From Rhabditoides inermis (lineage: Eukaryota; Nematoda; Chromadorea; Rhabditida; Rhabditidae), in NCBI GenBank assembly GCA_963966185.1, contig CAWZYM010000173.1, forward strand, positions 248,001 through 312,000: 64,000 nucleotides of DNA, given 5' to 3'. Below are positions 44,702 through 59,491 of this stretch, piece by piece (positions within the stretch are counted from its first letter, which is position 1; the number at the start of each line of letters is the position of its first letter). A model generated the notes under the pieces. The model was not told the origin of the DNA, ran no database searches, and worked only from the letters and a program-made list of their open reading frames with translations. A program made the position numbers and the translations under genes.

Positions 44702-46660
44702 TCATCTCGTTTCGACCCTCCACACCAGTCTTCTCTCTCGCACCTCGTTTTCTGAATATTGTATTAGTTATTTCAATCTCAATCGTTTATCCGGAATCGT
44801 TATATCTGAATACGACAACACAATTAGTTATTTATTGTGTATATATTTTTTTGAAAGAAGATGCTCAGAAAGCAGCGATCCGAGATCTCTTTCCCGACCG
44901 CGTAATTTATTGTGTATATATTTTTATTCTGTATGTAATTGTATTATATGTTTGTAATAATGTATTAGTATTAGTTAGATATGAAACATTAGGATAGAAA
45001 AAGACTCACTTGAGATTTCCCTCGCCGTTCGCAGTGAAGTAAGGAGAAGTAAAAAAGTACTGCTCATAGAGAACGCGACAGTCCTGTGCCAATGCTGGAA
45101 AGTGTTTGCAGAGAATAGTCAGCAGGCGATCACGTGCCTGAAAAATGATAAACATGATGATGAGATGATAGTGATCATAATGATAATGAGATATTGAAAG
45201 AGGTCCAACCTGTATGTACTCTGCGCCGCGGTCGGGAAAGAGATCTCGGATCGCTGCTTTCTGAGCATCTTCTTTCAATCCGAGCTTGTAATGTATGTCA
45301 CGGATGTGCTTCTGAACAGCCTCAGAAGCTGAAAATAAAATTCTCCTCACCGATCCTACACTAACACGCGAGTGAAAATTGGAAATTTTTATTTTTCCAT
45401 TGGAAATTTTTGGAAATTTTCGGCAATTTGGAAAAAAATTAGTCTGGATAAAAAATTTGGAAACCATTGGAAATTGGAAATCTATTGGAAACCGTCTCTC
45501 TCTCTCTCTCTCTAAGTAACTCACATGGTCCCTTCCTCTTGCAAATCATGCACTCAAACAGCCACCCCGGATTGTTGTCCTTCTCCCTGGAAAACGTACA
45601 CAAATGAGTTCTCATCACACATTATTGCCACGCGATGAATGTCTATTGGCAAAATGTACATGAATAAGCGATTCTGGATAAACATTAGTTTGATTTGACT
45701 AAATGTCTATCCTTCTTGCATGTTCTGGTGTCACCTGTGGTCGCAGTCGCTGACGACGTGACTCTCGAGCCAGCGCGCGCGGTTCTTCGTACGCAACACC
45801 TTCACCACGTCGCCGCACAGCTGAAACAGACTCTCATTGACATTGACACATTCACTGCTTGTTATTGATGATATTGATTTAATCATTGGTTTATTCCTCA
45901 CCGCACACGGCGTCGTCTCGCTGAACACGTATCCGTGCGTCAGTAGATTGTTCTGAACATCCCCATTTCTGACTGTTGTCATGTCTGACATCACGACTGC
46001 TGTCTGATTGTCGTCTGTTTTGACTCACCTGTCTGGGAGTCGGCTCTGCACCCATGATATCTTCCGAATGCTGTGAATCGTAGGGATAACTCGGCTCGTT
46101 CTATAACAGTTCATTAGAGAGTGTTAGAGATCGGTTGACAGTACCTTGTAGTTCAAGGTTTGGCTTCCAGACGCAGTTGGTGTATCAGAGAAAGTGGGAG
46201 GTGTCTGCATGTGATGTACCTGAAAACAAAAACCATATACATAATGAAAAAAATCATTTTACCTGAGGATTCAAGTCCAAATCAAGACTAGTGGATTGAA
46301 ACTGATCGACATCTTTCGCTTCATATTCAGGATACTGAATCACATTGTGATTCGCATGTACGGCATCGTGCGGTTCACATCCGTCGCATTGCAATCTTGA
46401 AAAGGATGTAGAGACGTGGAAACAGTGCACATATCTCACATCTCTCCCTTGTAGCACCCGCACTGCTTGGCAGTCGTCGCCTGCCCCCCGAACAGGACGT
46501 CGGAGGTGAACGCCTGCGAGGTGACACCGCGAGAGCAGAAGAACTGTTGAAATAACATATATGAGTCATTTCGGAAAAAGAATGAAAAAAAACATACGTT
46601 CATTATATCCACGCGTAGCTGGAAGTCTTTGGGGTCCTTGAGTTGCACGAGGAAATACAT
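44702..46660 (-). CDS. Zinc-finger cluster gene C (C-terminally shortened)
   Basis: Minus-strand paralogue of B. Exons read MYFLVQLKDPKDFQLRVD, FFCSRGVTSQAFTSDVLFG, KQCGCYKGE, LQCDGCEPHDAVHANH, LDLDLNPQ, SEDIMGAEPTPRQ, LCGDVVKVLRTKNRARWLES, the C2H2 finger FECMICKRKGPSSEAVQKH...H, DLFPDRGAEYIQ and ARDRLLTILCKHFPALAQDC, then a short exon ending ERRLVWRVETR with TGA at 44702. The expected start codon is TTG: after the acceptor ACGTCAG the sequence is TTGTCGGATCCACTT where paralogues have ATG, so the first usable ATG is five codons downstream at 46660. The second finger module found in B, D and E is missing. The intron before the last exon holds an inverted copy of part of one of its own exons. 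Confidence 0.7.
44830..44925. repeat. Inverted 52-bp self-exon copy between 21-bp direct repeats
   Basis: 44851-44902 is an exact inverted copy of 45227-45278, part of a gene C exon (TTGAAAGAAGATGCTCAGAA ... CGACCGCG). It is bounded by ATTTATTGTGTATATATTTT at 44830-44850 and again at 44905-44925 (21 bp with one more T). The insert is not in a coding position. Confidence 0.9.
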
Positions 46661-47011
46661 AAGTGGATCCGACAACTGACGTAGTTAATATGAAGAAATT
46701 ATAAATATATAGTGGAATTGTGACGTTAATTAAATAAATAAAACCATCAATGCAAAATAATTCTAAATATGCCGTCCGTCGGCGGAGTGCGGGCGTCTAC
46801 TCTTTCGCGTCTGTACTCTCTCCGCGTTACATTGGAGCTAACAAATCCCAAATGTATTTATTCTGCAAGAACGCAAACAACAACAACAACGACAACGACA
46901 ACAATGGGATAAACAAGAATGCTATAAACTGTAACAGTCGCACATCAGTGCCTATATCTCAATCCACTCCTCCTTCACACCTTCTACGTATTCCGATTCT
47001 CTCTCCTTCTC

Positions 47012-47050
<39 letters not shown>

Positions 47051-47080
47051 TGTCTCACCGCACCTCGCTCTCTCGTGCTC

Positions 47081-47251
47081 CTACACGCTCTTCTCATTGG
47101 GTCTGGGCGCCAGTGACTTATGGGTGAGTGTGTTGACGCGAGTCTCGTCTACCTGATTCAGGTTCACCTCCACACCCGGGAAGCACTCCGCCACCAGAGC
47201 TGTGACCGCGTGGCGCAACTGGAACCGATTCATTCCTCTCTCTCTCTCTCT

Positions 47252-47289
<38 letters not shown>

Positions 47290-47371
47290 CTCTCCCTCCC
47301 CTCCTCTCTCGCTCACCTCGAAGGATCATGCATCGATCGAGATGGCGAGAGAGAGAGAGAGAGAGGGGGAC

Positions 47372-47422
<51 letters not shown>

Positions 47423-49720
47423 CTACAACGTACGCATGTTGGTGTGCTGGCAGAGGCCGCAGGTGTACCGCTCGGGCAGGTGCATGTGGTAGACGGACAG
47501 GTGGTGGATGACGGCAAAGTTGCGAGCAGACACGACGAGCTGGCATTGCTGCAATCATAACTCACAGTCCTTGCAGTCCAGTGTCAGTCCTTGCTAATTC
47601 CCACTAATTAATTTACATGGTTTTGAGTACCACGTGATAGCTGGGAGATCCGTGCTCACCTTGCACACAAGTTGCTGTTGCTCATCGGTGCTCGTCCTCA
47701 CCTCGAGCGGTTTCTCTCCGCTCTTCTTCCTCTCCTTCATTTTCTCGCGCAACTCATTCTTCACTCCGCTCTTCGTCCTGGATGTATCCCTATTTTCGTC
47801 TGAGTTGAAGTTATAATTGGCTTCATATCGACAAACAAATCAATGTTGACTGACTAGAGCATCAACTCACGCGGGATGTTGTGTGACGGGAGGCGCTTCG
47901 AACTTTTTGTTGAAGTAGAACACCTCGAAGATCTTGTGGCAGAAGCGGCGCGTGTTGGGATCGGGAAAGTGAGACAAGAGCAGAGCGAGCAGCAGACGAC
48001 GCGCCTGAATGCATTCAAATTATAACACAAAAAACATGTCGTTGCAAAAAGATTGAAAATAGTGGCTCACCTTGAAGAACTTGTCGCCTCCGTGGGGGTA
48101 GCAGTCCCTGTAGCAGCCGGCATCGACTTGGCAAGAGGGGTGCATGTCTCGCACGTGCTCTTTCACCTCCTCAACTGCTGCAACAACACTATTTCATTTC
48201 TATCCACTCTAAAAGAGTAACCAGAAGCCTCTCTCTTTCTCTTCTCACAGTCAGAGGCGAGGAGGAAACACTAGAACTAGAAAAGAGATACTCTACTTTC
48301 ATCTATCCAACTTCCACTTCCAGTAATTTACATGATCAATGTGCTACTGGATTAGAGATAAACTGTGGAGTGAAGGAGCACTCACACAGCCCCTTGAACT
48401 GCTCGCAGATGGTGCACTCGTAGAACGAAGACGCGGCTGCCAGCACACCAGGCGTCTCCCTGGAACAGTACAGCCTTGAAAATGTACAGTACACATTCAA
48501 AATCAATCATTCGTCTAGTAACAGAATCGTTATATCCTGACATTAGGGGGCTGGAGAAAAACAGAATGTGTTGATGAATTAAAAAAAAAACGTCACCTGT
48601 GCGGGCACTGGTATACGACATGGAGTTCGAAGGGGCGCAGTCGACCTTCGCACCACGTCCAACCGCCAAGCTCCACCACCTCTCCGCAACGCTGAATTAA
48701 CTCTCGCTCTGTCTCTCTCCCTCCCTCTCTCTCTCTTTCTCTTCTCTCTGTCCCCCCTCTCTCTCTCACTCCCCACTCACCATACATTCTGCCGACACAG
48801 TCTTTTTCCGCGGCGCGGCAACGTCGACGGCGGAGGGCTGAATCTTACAATACAAAACGTGAAATGTGAGAGCTCAAGCTCATTCACACTCCATTCAGCA
48901 CTCACCCCGAACTGTTCGCGCGTGTCCATCGCCTCCGCCATCTCCTCCAGGTACTCCACATCGTCGTTGCACGGCTCCGGCTACAAGTAGGGGTGAGCAG
49001 CGACATCAGGGGTCTCACCCCGCACAGTAGGATTTTGTGTGGCGAACAACAAACAATGAGGAATTGACATGAGACGAAACGGAATCCCTGTTTCGGCTCG
49101 CTATCTTATATAAACGAACGCACCCACCTTCACGTTGAGGTCGATGGCTTGCGAGGTCGACGGCGCGCCGTACAGCGGGTTTGCCTGGTGAGGAAGCAAG
49201 TAACTTCAAATCACTCGAGAGTATGGAATGTCCTATTGACAACGTCATGTTTATACGAGTTAGGGTGGATCAAAACAAAACAAGAAAGAAGGCTCACCTC
49301 CGGCTTGAGTTCGACCGACCCGCATATGTCGTACTGATTGTGGGGCGACGGTGTGAGAGGAAGGGAATGTGCGGAGGACGAGGCTAGGGTGAACTCCTCG
49401 CACTCGTCGCATTTCAGAGTGCTGCAACTCGACACTCTTATCCTTGGTAGTTTCTTCTACTCTACTATAAAACGAAAATATAACAAGCACTCACCTCTCT
49501 CCCTTGTAGCAGCCGCACTTCTTGGCAGTGGCCGCCTCCTCTCCGAACATCACATCGGAAGAGAACACCTGCGACGACAGACCGCGTGCGCAGAAGAACT
49601 GAACACGAATTCGAGTTACTGTACCAAGTATTCAAGCCTCACCTCCATGATTTCTGCTCGCAGTTTGAAGTCCTTTGCGTCTTTGAGTTGTACGCAGAAG
49701 TACGTCGGTGGGTCGGACAT
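47081..49720 (-). CDS. Zinc-finger cluster gene D
   Basis: Minus-strand paralogue; ATG at 49720 two bases after TTTGCAG. Exons read MSDPPTYFCVQLKDAKDFKL, FFCARGLSSQVFSSDVMFG, AKKCGCYKGER, LKCDECEEFTLASSS, SVELKPE, IDLNVKPEPCNDDVEYLEEM, VAAPRKKTVSAECM, RCGEVVELGG...HVVYQCPH, the C2H2 finger YECTICEQFKGLSVEEVKEH...H, ARRLLLALLLSHFPDPNTRR, a basic linker, and module two QCQLVVSARNFAVIHHLSVY, ERYTCGLCQHTNM (47434-47548). The exon that should carry the second His pair is not recognisable between 47330 and 47430, where long (GA)n/(CT)n runs lie. The last exon (MNRFQLRHAVTALVAECFPG ... to TAG at 47081) is the family's usual helical end. It is divergent from gene E, with start codons 290 bp apart. 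Confidence 0.72.
47345..47420. repeat. (GA)n microsatellite where a gene D exon is expected
   Basis: Long GA runs with minor interruptions fill the stretch between the QCQLVV... exon and the final exons of gene D. Similar CT runs lie at 47022-47048 and 47236-47285. Confidence 0.85.
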
Positions 49721-50010
49721 CCCTGCAAAATATATCAAAACAATGAGAAGAAAAGAAAGTTATGAACGATGTTAGGTAGAGACAAGACAGGAGAGCTCGA
49801 GCGAGGCGAGGCGCGCTCATTTGAGCATTATCGCGACCCGCAGTGATGAGAGAGAGAGAAATAGGAGAGACTGTGCGTACTGAGGACAGTGCAGGGTGAG
49901 AAAGCGAACAGCTGGGGCGCCAACTTCATTGTTTTTTGTTTTTGTTTTTAATTTATTTGTTGTTGTTTTTAAATCATTTATGTAATACATTCAAATGATT
50001 TTCTAGCGCC
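49721..50010. promoter_or_regulatory. Divergent promoter between genes D and E
   Basis: Only 290 bp separate the two start codons. The stretch has a G/C-rich part (GAGCGAGGCGAGGCGCGCTC) on the D side and a T-rich part ending in the acceptor TTTTCTAG before gene E. Both genes have a splice acceptor directly before the ATG, so transcripts probably start within this interval and are trans-spliced. Confidence 0.4.
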
Positions 50011-51227
50011 ATGACTCTTCCTCCGACTTACTTCATTGTGAAGCTAGAAGACCCAAACGACTTTCAGCTTCGAGCAGAAATCATGGAGGTTTGCTTTGTT
50101 CATCGACTTTCACAATTGTTTTGTTTTAGTTCTTTTGCAATCGCGGTGTTTCGTCGCAAGTATTCTCGTCAGACGTCATCTTCGGCGAAGACATGATCAA
50201 TGCGAAGAAATGCGGGTGCCACAAGGGAGAGGGGTGAGTATGAGTATTACTAAGACTGTGTTATACAATATACAATATATCTAATTATACAATATATATA
50301 TATATAATTTCTTTCAAGAAAATGCTCGCTGTGTTCGAAACCTGTGAACGACACAAACGCGTTTCCTAATGCGTCAACGTCATCTATCAACGAATTCGAG
50401 GTTTGCCGAACGATCGACAACAACATCGTCATGAAGCCTGAGGTAGACATAAATAAGTGTTCGTATCCACTCTCTCATTGTTCAGATTCCGACGTTCTCT
50501 CACACACCAATTTTGTGCACGAACGTCTCCGCAGGCAGTGCTGCCGTGTACAATGTGAGTTAGTTCGATGAACTCATTCTCGCAAACAGCGATTGCAGCA
50601 AGCACCGTCGTCTCACTCGAGTGATTCCATCACGCTGAAGACGGAGTATCCAGGCGTCCAGCAAGAATACCTGGAAGAGATCGATAATGTCGATGAGGTG
50701 AGATATGTTTCTGCCCAGTAATTATGTACACTGTTAATAACCATTAGATAAGCATTTTAACATACTTACAGTATGATATCAATGTTTTAAATTCAAACAT
50801 GTAATGGAAATAGTTACCTCTCAGTCACCCTCTTCGTCCGTACCCGTGCGTCTCAAGAGCATCGGCGCTGTTACCCCACAAGGGGCCAGCAAGCGCCGCC
50901 GCCGCAAGAAGAAACCAACAAGGCGCGCCGTCACATGCTCGGCAAGTCGGATCCACACTGCTCCTATGACCAACACTTTCAGAAATGCGGCGACCAGCTT
51001 CCATTAGCCCCTCCACTCCGAAAATCGAGAGCGATATTGAACTTGCAAGACGGCGATATGCTGAAGATGGAGAGACATCTGCTCTACACTTGCTCGCACA
51101 AGTAAACTCTTTTTTACAACGTGTTGATTACAATATCGATATTACTACAGGGCAGACCCGATGGAAGCTTCTGCAGCGAGTGGCTTCTACGAGTGCACTG
51201 AGTGTGGCTGGAAGGGTTTGAGTGAGT

Positions 51228-51267
<40 letters not shown>

Positions 51268-52826
51268 TAAAGAGAGAGAGAGGAGAGTGTGAACTCATTT
51301 TCAGTTGTTGTTGAGATGAAGAGACACGCTCGCACCCACGAAGAATACAAGAAGAACACGTGCGGATCATGGCGCAATCTTTTTCCTGAGAAAAATGAGG
51401 AGTACTTTGGGGTAATTCCCTCTCTCTCTCTCTCTCTCTCTCTCACTCACTCTTCTCTCACTCCCTCTCTCTATTTTTTTAAACTTATTTCAGACTCGCA
51501 ATCGTCTTCTTTCTCTTCTATACGCCTACTTTCCCTCAGTGGGAAAACAATGCGAACGTTTCTACGAGAGGAAGTATTTCCGCGCTGTATCGCGGCGGGG
51601 CCCGGACACCAGCTATAATATTATTCTGGGAGATAGTTTGCCAGATTACGGTAGAAAATCGATCTACCCTCTAGTCGCATTCGATCTACCTCTAGTCGTG
51701 AGGAGACCCAAGCGCGCGCTTTCAAACGATAATATCGATCAAAGAAGCCGGCATGCGAATCAAAGAGGCCGCGCGACACTCGACCATTTGCTCGCGCTGT
51801 CTGACCTCTCTCGCTCGCAACTGAGTTTCGCCAACTGACCCCGGCTGGCAATAACAGAAACTATCCTCCTGGCGAAGACTATACCTTCGGTGAGTTCTAG
51901 CGCCGCACATCTCCCGATCTTGGCAGCACTCGTGCTTTTCAGTCCGGCCGTCTCTTATCCGCCGAAGGAGGTGCTGGGCGAGGCGCGGGAGTCGCGCGTG
52001 AGCCGGCGTTCGCGAGGCGAGCCGTCCACCACGGGACCACCACCGAAGAGCGACGACTCACTCAAGTGTCGGGTGAGCACTGCAGTCGAACGATTCCATC
52101 TCATAACACATGTTCAGCTCTGCTCTAGGTGGGTGTCGTACTCTCGTTACTTGATCGCGCGCCACGTACGTATGCACGTAGACGTGCCCGACAGATACTC
52201 GTGCGCACTCTGCCCCTTCACTCATATGCGTACGTTTCGTATCTTGTATTTCTACGTAACATTACGTGTGTCTATGTTATTTTTATCACTGAACACGCAC
52301 GCCACACACTTGAAGATTATCTTGAATAATAATTGTTCGTTAGTAATGCAATTGCAATTTCAATGCTGTTAAATTTAAACCAGACATTGGGTGCTGCATC
52401 GCAAATCTTCTCTAGAAGACAATGCGGTTCGGCTTCACTTGCGAAGCGAGCACGATCAGTTGCCGTCGAAGACGGCGCATTCACCCATCGATACTTGGTC
52501 GAAGGAGGTAAGTCAGAAGGGAGAGAGAGAGAGAGAGAGAGAGAAGAGAGATGGGTGAGAGAGAGAGGAGAGAGATAAAGAGAGAGGAGAGGAAAGAGAA
52601 AGAGAGAGAACAAACTTGTTTCAGACCAAGTCGTGGTTCCTGTCGAAGGTGGCTGAGTGTTTCGGGGATGTGAATGACCTAATGCGGGAAGACGAAGACG
52701 CGACGTTTGTCGAGGATGATGTCATTCGGCGATCCGCGACGAAACGCAAGACAGAAGTGGCGGGACCGCCCGTCAAGTGCGAGGTGAGAGAGAGGGATAC
52801 ATACATAGAGAGATAGATAGACATAC

Positions 52827-52865
<39 letters not shown>

Positions 52866-52876
52866 GAGATAGAGAT

Positions 52877-52932
<56 letters not shown>

Positions 52933-53451
52933 CCCGATGCAGGCGTGTTCCGTGACGTGCGATAACACGGAGGAGTCTCTGACCGTGCACGTCTTGTCCC
53001 ACCACCTCTGCCAGCCGAATCGCTACGGCTGCTATTCCACCGACAAGTGTCGCGCCCACACTCACAGTCAGTTGGAAATTAGTTTTTTTTTTAAATACTT
53101 ACTGTTAATCAACTACTTGATGTTGTTTTTAAGTCGAGTTTTTTTTCTGTGATGTCCTGATGTCGTATGTTTGATATTTCAGCGCTGTGGCAAATGTTCG
53201 ACCACGCGAAGGTGGTGCACGGCAAGTCTCCTCTGGGGATGCATCGAGCCATCAAAGACTCGTGGACTAAGGAGGTGTGGAGAGAGAGGGGGGGGGGGTC
53301 GGAGAGAGAGAACGAGAGGGAGGGAGGGGGAGGGAGAAAGAGAGAGATAGAGGGATAGATAGAGGGAAGGAGAGAGAGTGTACACAAACTGTTTCAGATG
53401 AAATCGTCTTTGATCACGAAGATGATGGAGTGTTTCCCGGCCAAGATGTGA
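50011..53451 (+). CDS. Zinc-finger cluster gene E (three finger modules)
   Basis: Plus-strand paralogue and the longest member. Exons include 50011-50088 (MTLPPTYFIVKLEDPNDFQL), 50130-50233 (FFCNRGVSSQVFSSDVIFG), 50319-50442, 50486-50554, 50590-50697, 50825-50941, 50983 on, and so on to 53397-53451 (TGA). Module 1 has the C2H2 finger YECTECGWKGLIVVEMKRHARTH split over two exons, then RNRLLSLLYAYFPSVGKQC. Module 2 is LCSRWVSYSRYLIARHVRMH and CALCPFTHMQDNAVRLHLRSEH (52118-52229 plus 52416-52507), then DTWSKE and FLSKVAECFG. Module 3 is ACSVTCDN...HVLSHH, RYGCYSTDKC, HAKVVHG, DSWTKE and KMMECFPAKM. Intron 50942-50982 is GC-AG (donor GCAAGT) and 41 nt. The part 51600-51950 is uncertain: splice sites there did not resolve to one frame. 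ATG lies four bases after TTTTCTAG. A basic run RRRRKKK near 50897 may be a nuclear localisation signal. Confidence 0.75.
52800..52932. repeat. (GA)n microsatellite in a gene E intron
   Basis: GAGA runs with GATA interruptions lie between two module exons of gene E. Similar shorter runs are at 51225-51285, 52518-52610 and 53275-53380, each inside an intron of the same gene. Confidence 0.85.
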
Positions 53452-53605
53452 GCGATGGAATTGGCAAAGAACCATATCAAGAGATGTGATTGATATTGAT
53501 AACATTGTTATGTTTATTATATATGTACATATTTTCTCGATCTAGTGTAGTGATTGTATTTTATGTACATTTGATACATAGTATTATTGTTACGTTGATA
53601 AACCG

Positions 53606-53745
53606 ATGAAGAACTCTGCTCTATTGACTTGTACACTTATTTCCCTAAAAATAAACCTCGAATTGCGCGAAGTGCGCTGTCGAATGATATATCCCGCGGA
53701 CCGATAGTGTGTCCAAATGCGATAAAATGCTGTCCGATTCAACCA
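53606..53745. repeat. Dispersed repeat, copy 2
   Basis: Diverged copy of the stretch at 2452-2600: shared blocks AGAACTCTGCT, ATTTCCCTAAAAA, GCGCG-AGTGCGC and AATGCTGTCC occur in the same order and orientation. It lies just after gene E. Confidence 0.5.
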
Positions 53746-54184
53746 AAACGTGATTAACCATGTATTCAGCAGATTCAAGCATAGCGTTCCTCTCACTTTC
53801 AATCTTCTTTGCTCTCGCCATATCTAGGCGTACACTTGTTGTCGAGTGTCAGATCGTAGAAGATCTCATGTTATCTTTATCTATCGTCCATGTTATGTCT
53901 CCTTTTCACACATACCAATGTCGTATTCTATTTTCTTTCCTGTTTTGCAATGTCTTTGTTTATGTGACACGGCAATAAATATATAAAGAATATATCTTTG
54001 TCGTCTTCACTTTGTCGACAGCATAGTGCAAGCGGTCGTCGGGATAGCTTGCTCGTTTATCGTCATATCGATCAATGTTTGACAACTTGTGTGTATTTTA
54101 GTCTTAAATTCATAGGCGTTCGTCGGTGGACCAGAATATTCATAAAACAAAGAATCTTGAAAAAAAATCTTTGTCATTATCGCA

Positions 54185-58019
<3,835 letters not shown>

Positions 58020-58207
58020 CCTGTCAAATTTATTACATTGTGATTTATGATATCGATTTATCGATTTATGTACTGTATATATCAAGTAATTAGATTTGAT
58101 AAATTATATATTTCAAAACGTTCTGTGACAAACATATAGAATACTAATTACGGTTCAATGAAGGAGAAACTGTCATTTGTTTCTATTTTCATTGTCACAC
58201 AATTGCA

Positions 58208-59020
58208 ATGGGAAACACTCGCACCGCGTTTTTCCATGGTAATCCTGATATTTCATTTCTCTCTCTCTCTCTCTCTCTCTCAAACGAAAATATTTCTCAG
58301 GAAATGTCACCTGCGGAATGAGCTCGCAGTTTTCCGTGCGAATCCACAAATACGTATGTTATCTTTACTTTTGTTTTACATTTTATGAGATTTTTTGTTT
58401 GGTTTGTCATGAAAACCGAAACAGAAGCTCGCAATTTATCCCGCACCGGAAGCGTGTTATGTACGTTTGTAACAGAACGTTTGTGGGATATATAAATTAT
58501 CGAATCAGATGGCTTGAGATCTACAATTATCATTATATTGTTTGATAGGAGCGCGACAACGGCAGGATGGATGAGCTGTGCGATCGGATCGTGTCTTGGA
58601 CAGTGGACACGGACGATTTCCAAGGAGTCACCGACATGTACACATTCGACAATAGGAATGGAATGAAGCACACAATACCAGAGTTCTCCATTGGAGACTT
58701 TGAAAGCACCGCCATCGAACCGTACTTTGTGCTGGAACACACCTGCAACAACCGGGTACGTTAATCTTCTTTTTTTTAAATAGATCAATTGATTTCTGCA
58801 GTTTGCAAAACTATATCACACATTCATACGATATAATATAAATTGGGTTTCGAGCAAATAACTAATCTAAACTGTTCAGAACAGTGCGTGTTTCTACCAG
58901 TGGCCGGAGGGCGGGCACTACACTGTCTACCGTGTTCGCGACTCTCATATCAACTACGACATCCAACTGGACAACAAGTGCAAAAGGGACTGGGGAGTGC
59001 GGCCCAAGTGTCCCGCATAG
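58208..59020 (+). CDS. Transthyretin-like protein 2
   Basis: Tandem paralogue of the gene at 54185. Four exons in phase: 58208-58238 (MGNTRTAFFH), 58301-58353 (NVTCGMSSQFSVRIHKY), 58549-58755 (ERDNGRMDELCDRI ... DFQGVTDMYTFDN ... AIEPYFVLEHTCNN) and 58880-59020 (CFYQWPEGGHYTVYRVRDSH ... CKRDWGVRPKCPA, TAG); 143 residues. The pattern C-x...-F-x-V-R/K...D-L/C-x-x-T-D-x-x-G...E-P-Y-F-V-x-E-H-x-C is that of nematode transthyretin-like extracellular proteins. An ATG at 58158 would give a hydrophobic leader but leads out of frame into exon 2, so the start at 58208 is used and secretion is unproven. Confidence 0.75.
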
Positions 59021-59491
59021 AGACGTGATGCAAACGGAGAATTGTGACTTGTTTCCTGACTAGAAACCTTGTTTTTAAATTAAAAAAAGAGATAAAGCTG
59101 TAATATTGTGGTTGAAGTGTCTGAATCGGTACACTCCCATTCACTCGCGACGCTGCTTTCGAATCTGTCGCTTTCTACGCTATGCAAGCCGTGTGGTAGC
59201 AGCCACAAATCAGATCTTGTCAAGTTCTTCGCACTGAATAAGGTCGAAATTCCGCGATGAGTAAAATCGAGGGCGCGACCATAATTTTTTCAAACGTCGT
59301 AGTTTTTTTTCTGTTTCACTCTCACACCATTTCGATCCGCAAAGTTTCTTGCGGAGAAGTGAGCCGTCGTTGCAGAGTTTTCTCAACCATCCCACAGAGG
59401 TGATAAGTTGGATCAATGCTGTCGATCAACTGTTTACTGTTTGTTTACGCATTTCGCTTCGTTCTAATCTATCCGTCGTCATTTCTTCGCG
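59021..59491. other. Intergenic between transthyretin-like and phosphatase genes
   Basis: Contains the 3' end of the upstream gene (TTAAATTAAAAAAAGAGATAAAG near 59075) and the upstream region of the phosphatase gene. No coding is supported. Confidence 0.4.

Noticed and set aside
58158..58238. Alternative start with a hydrophobic leader for transthyretin-like gene 2
   Set aside because: Its frame meets a stop in exon 2 after splicing; the conserved frame starts at 58208, as in the neighbour.
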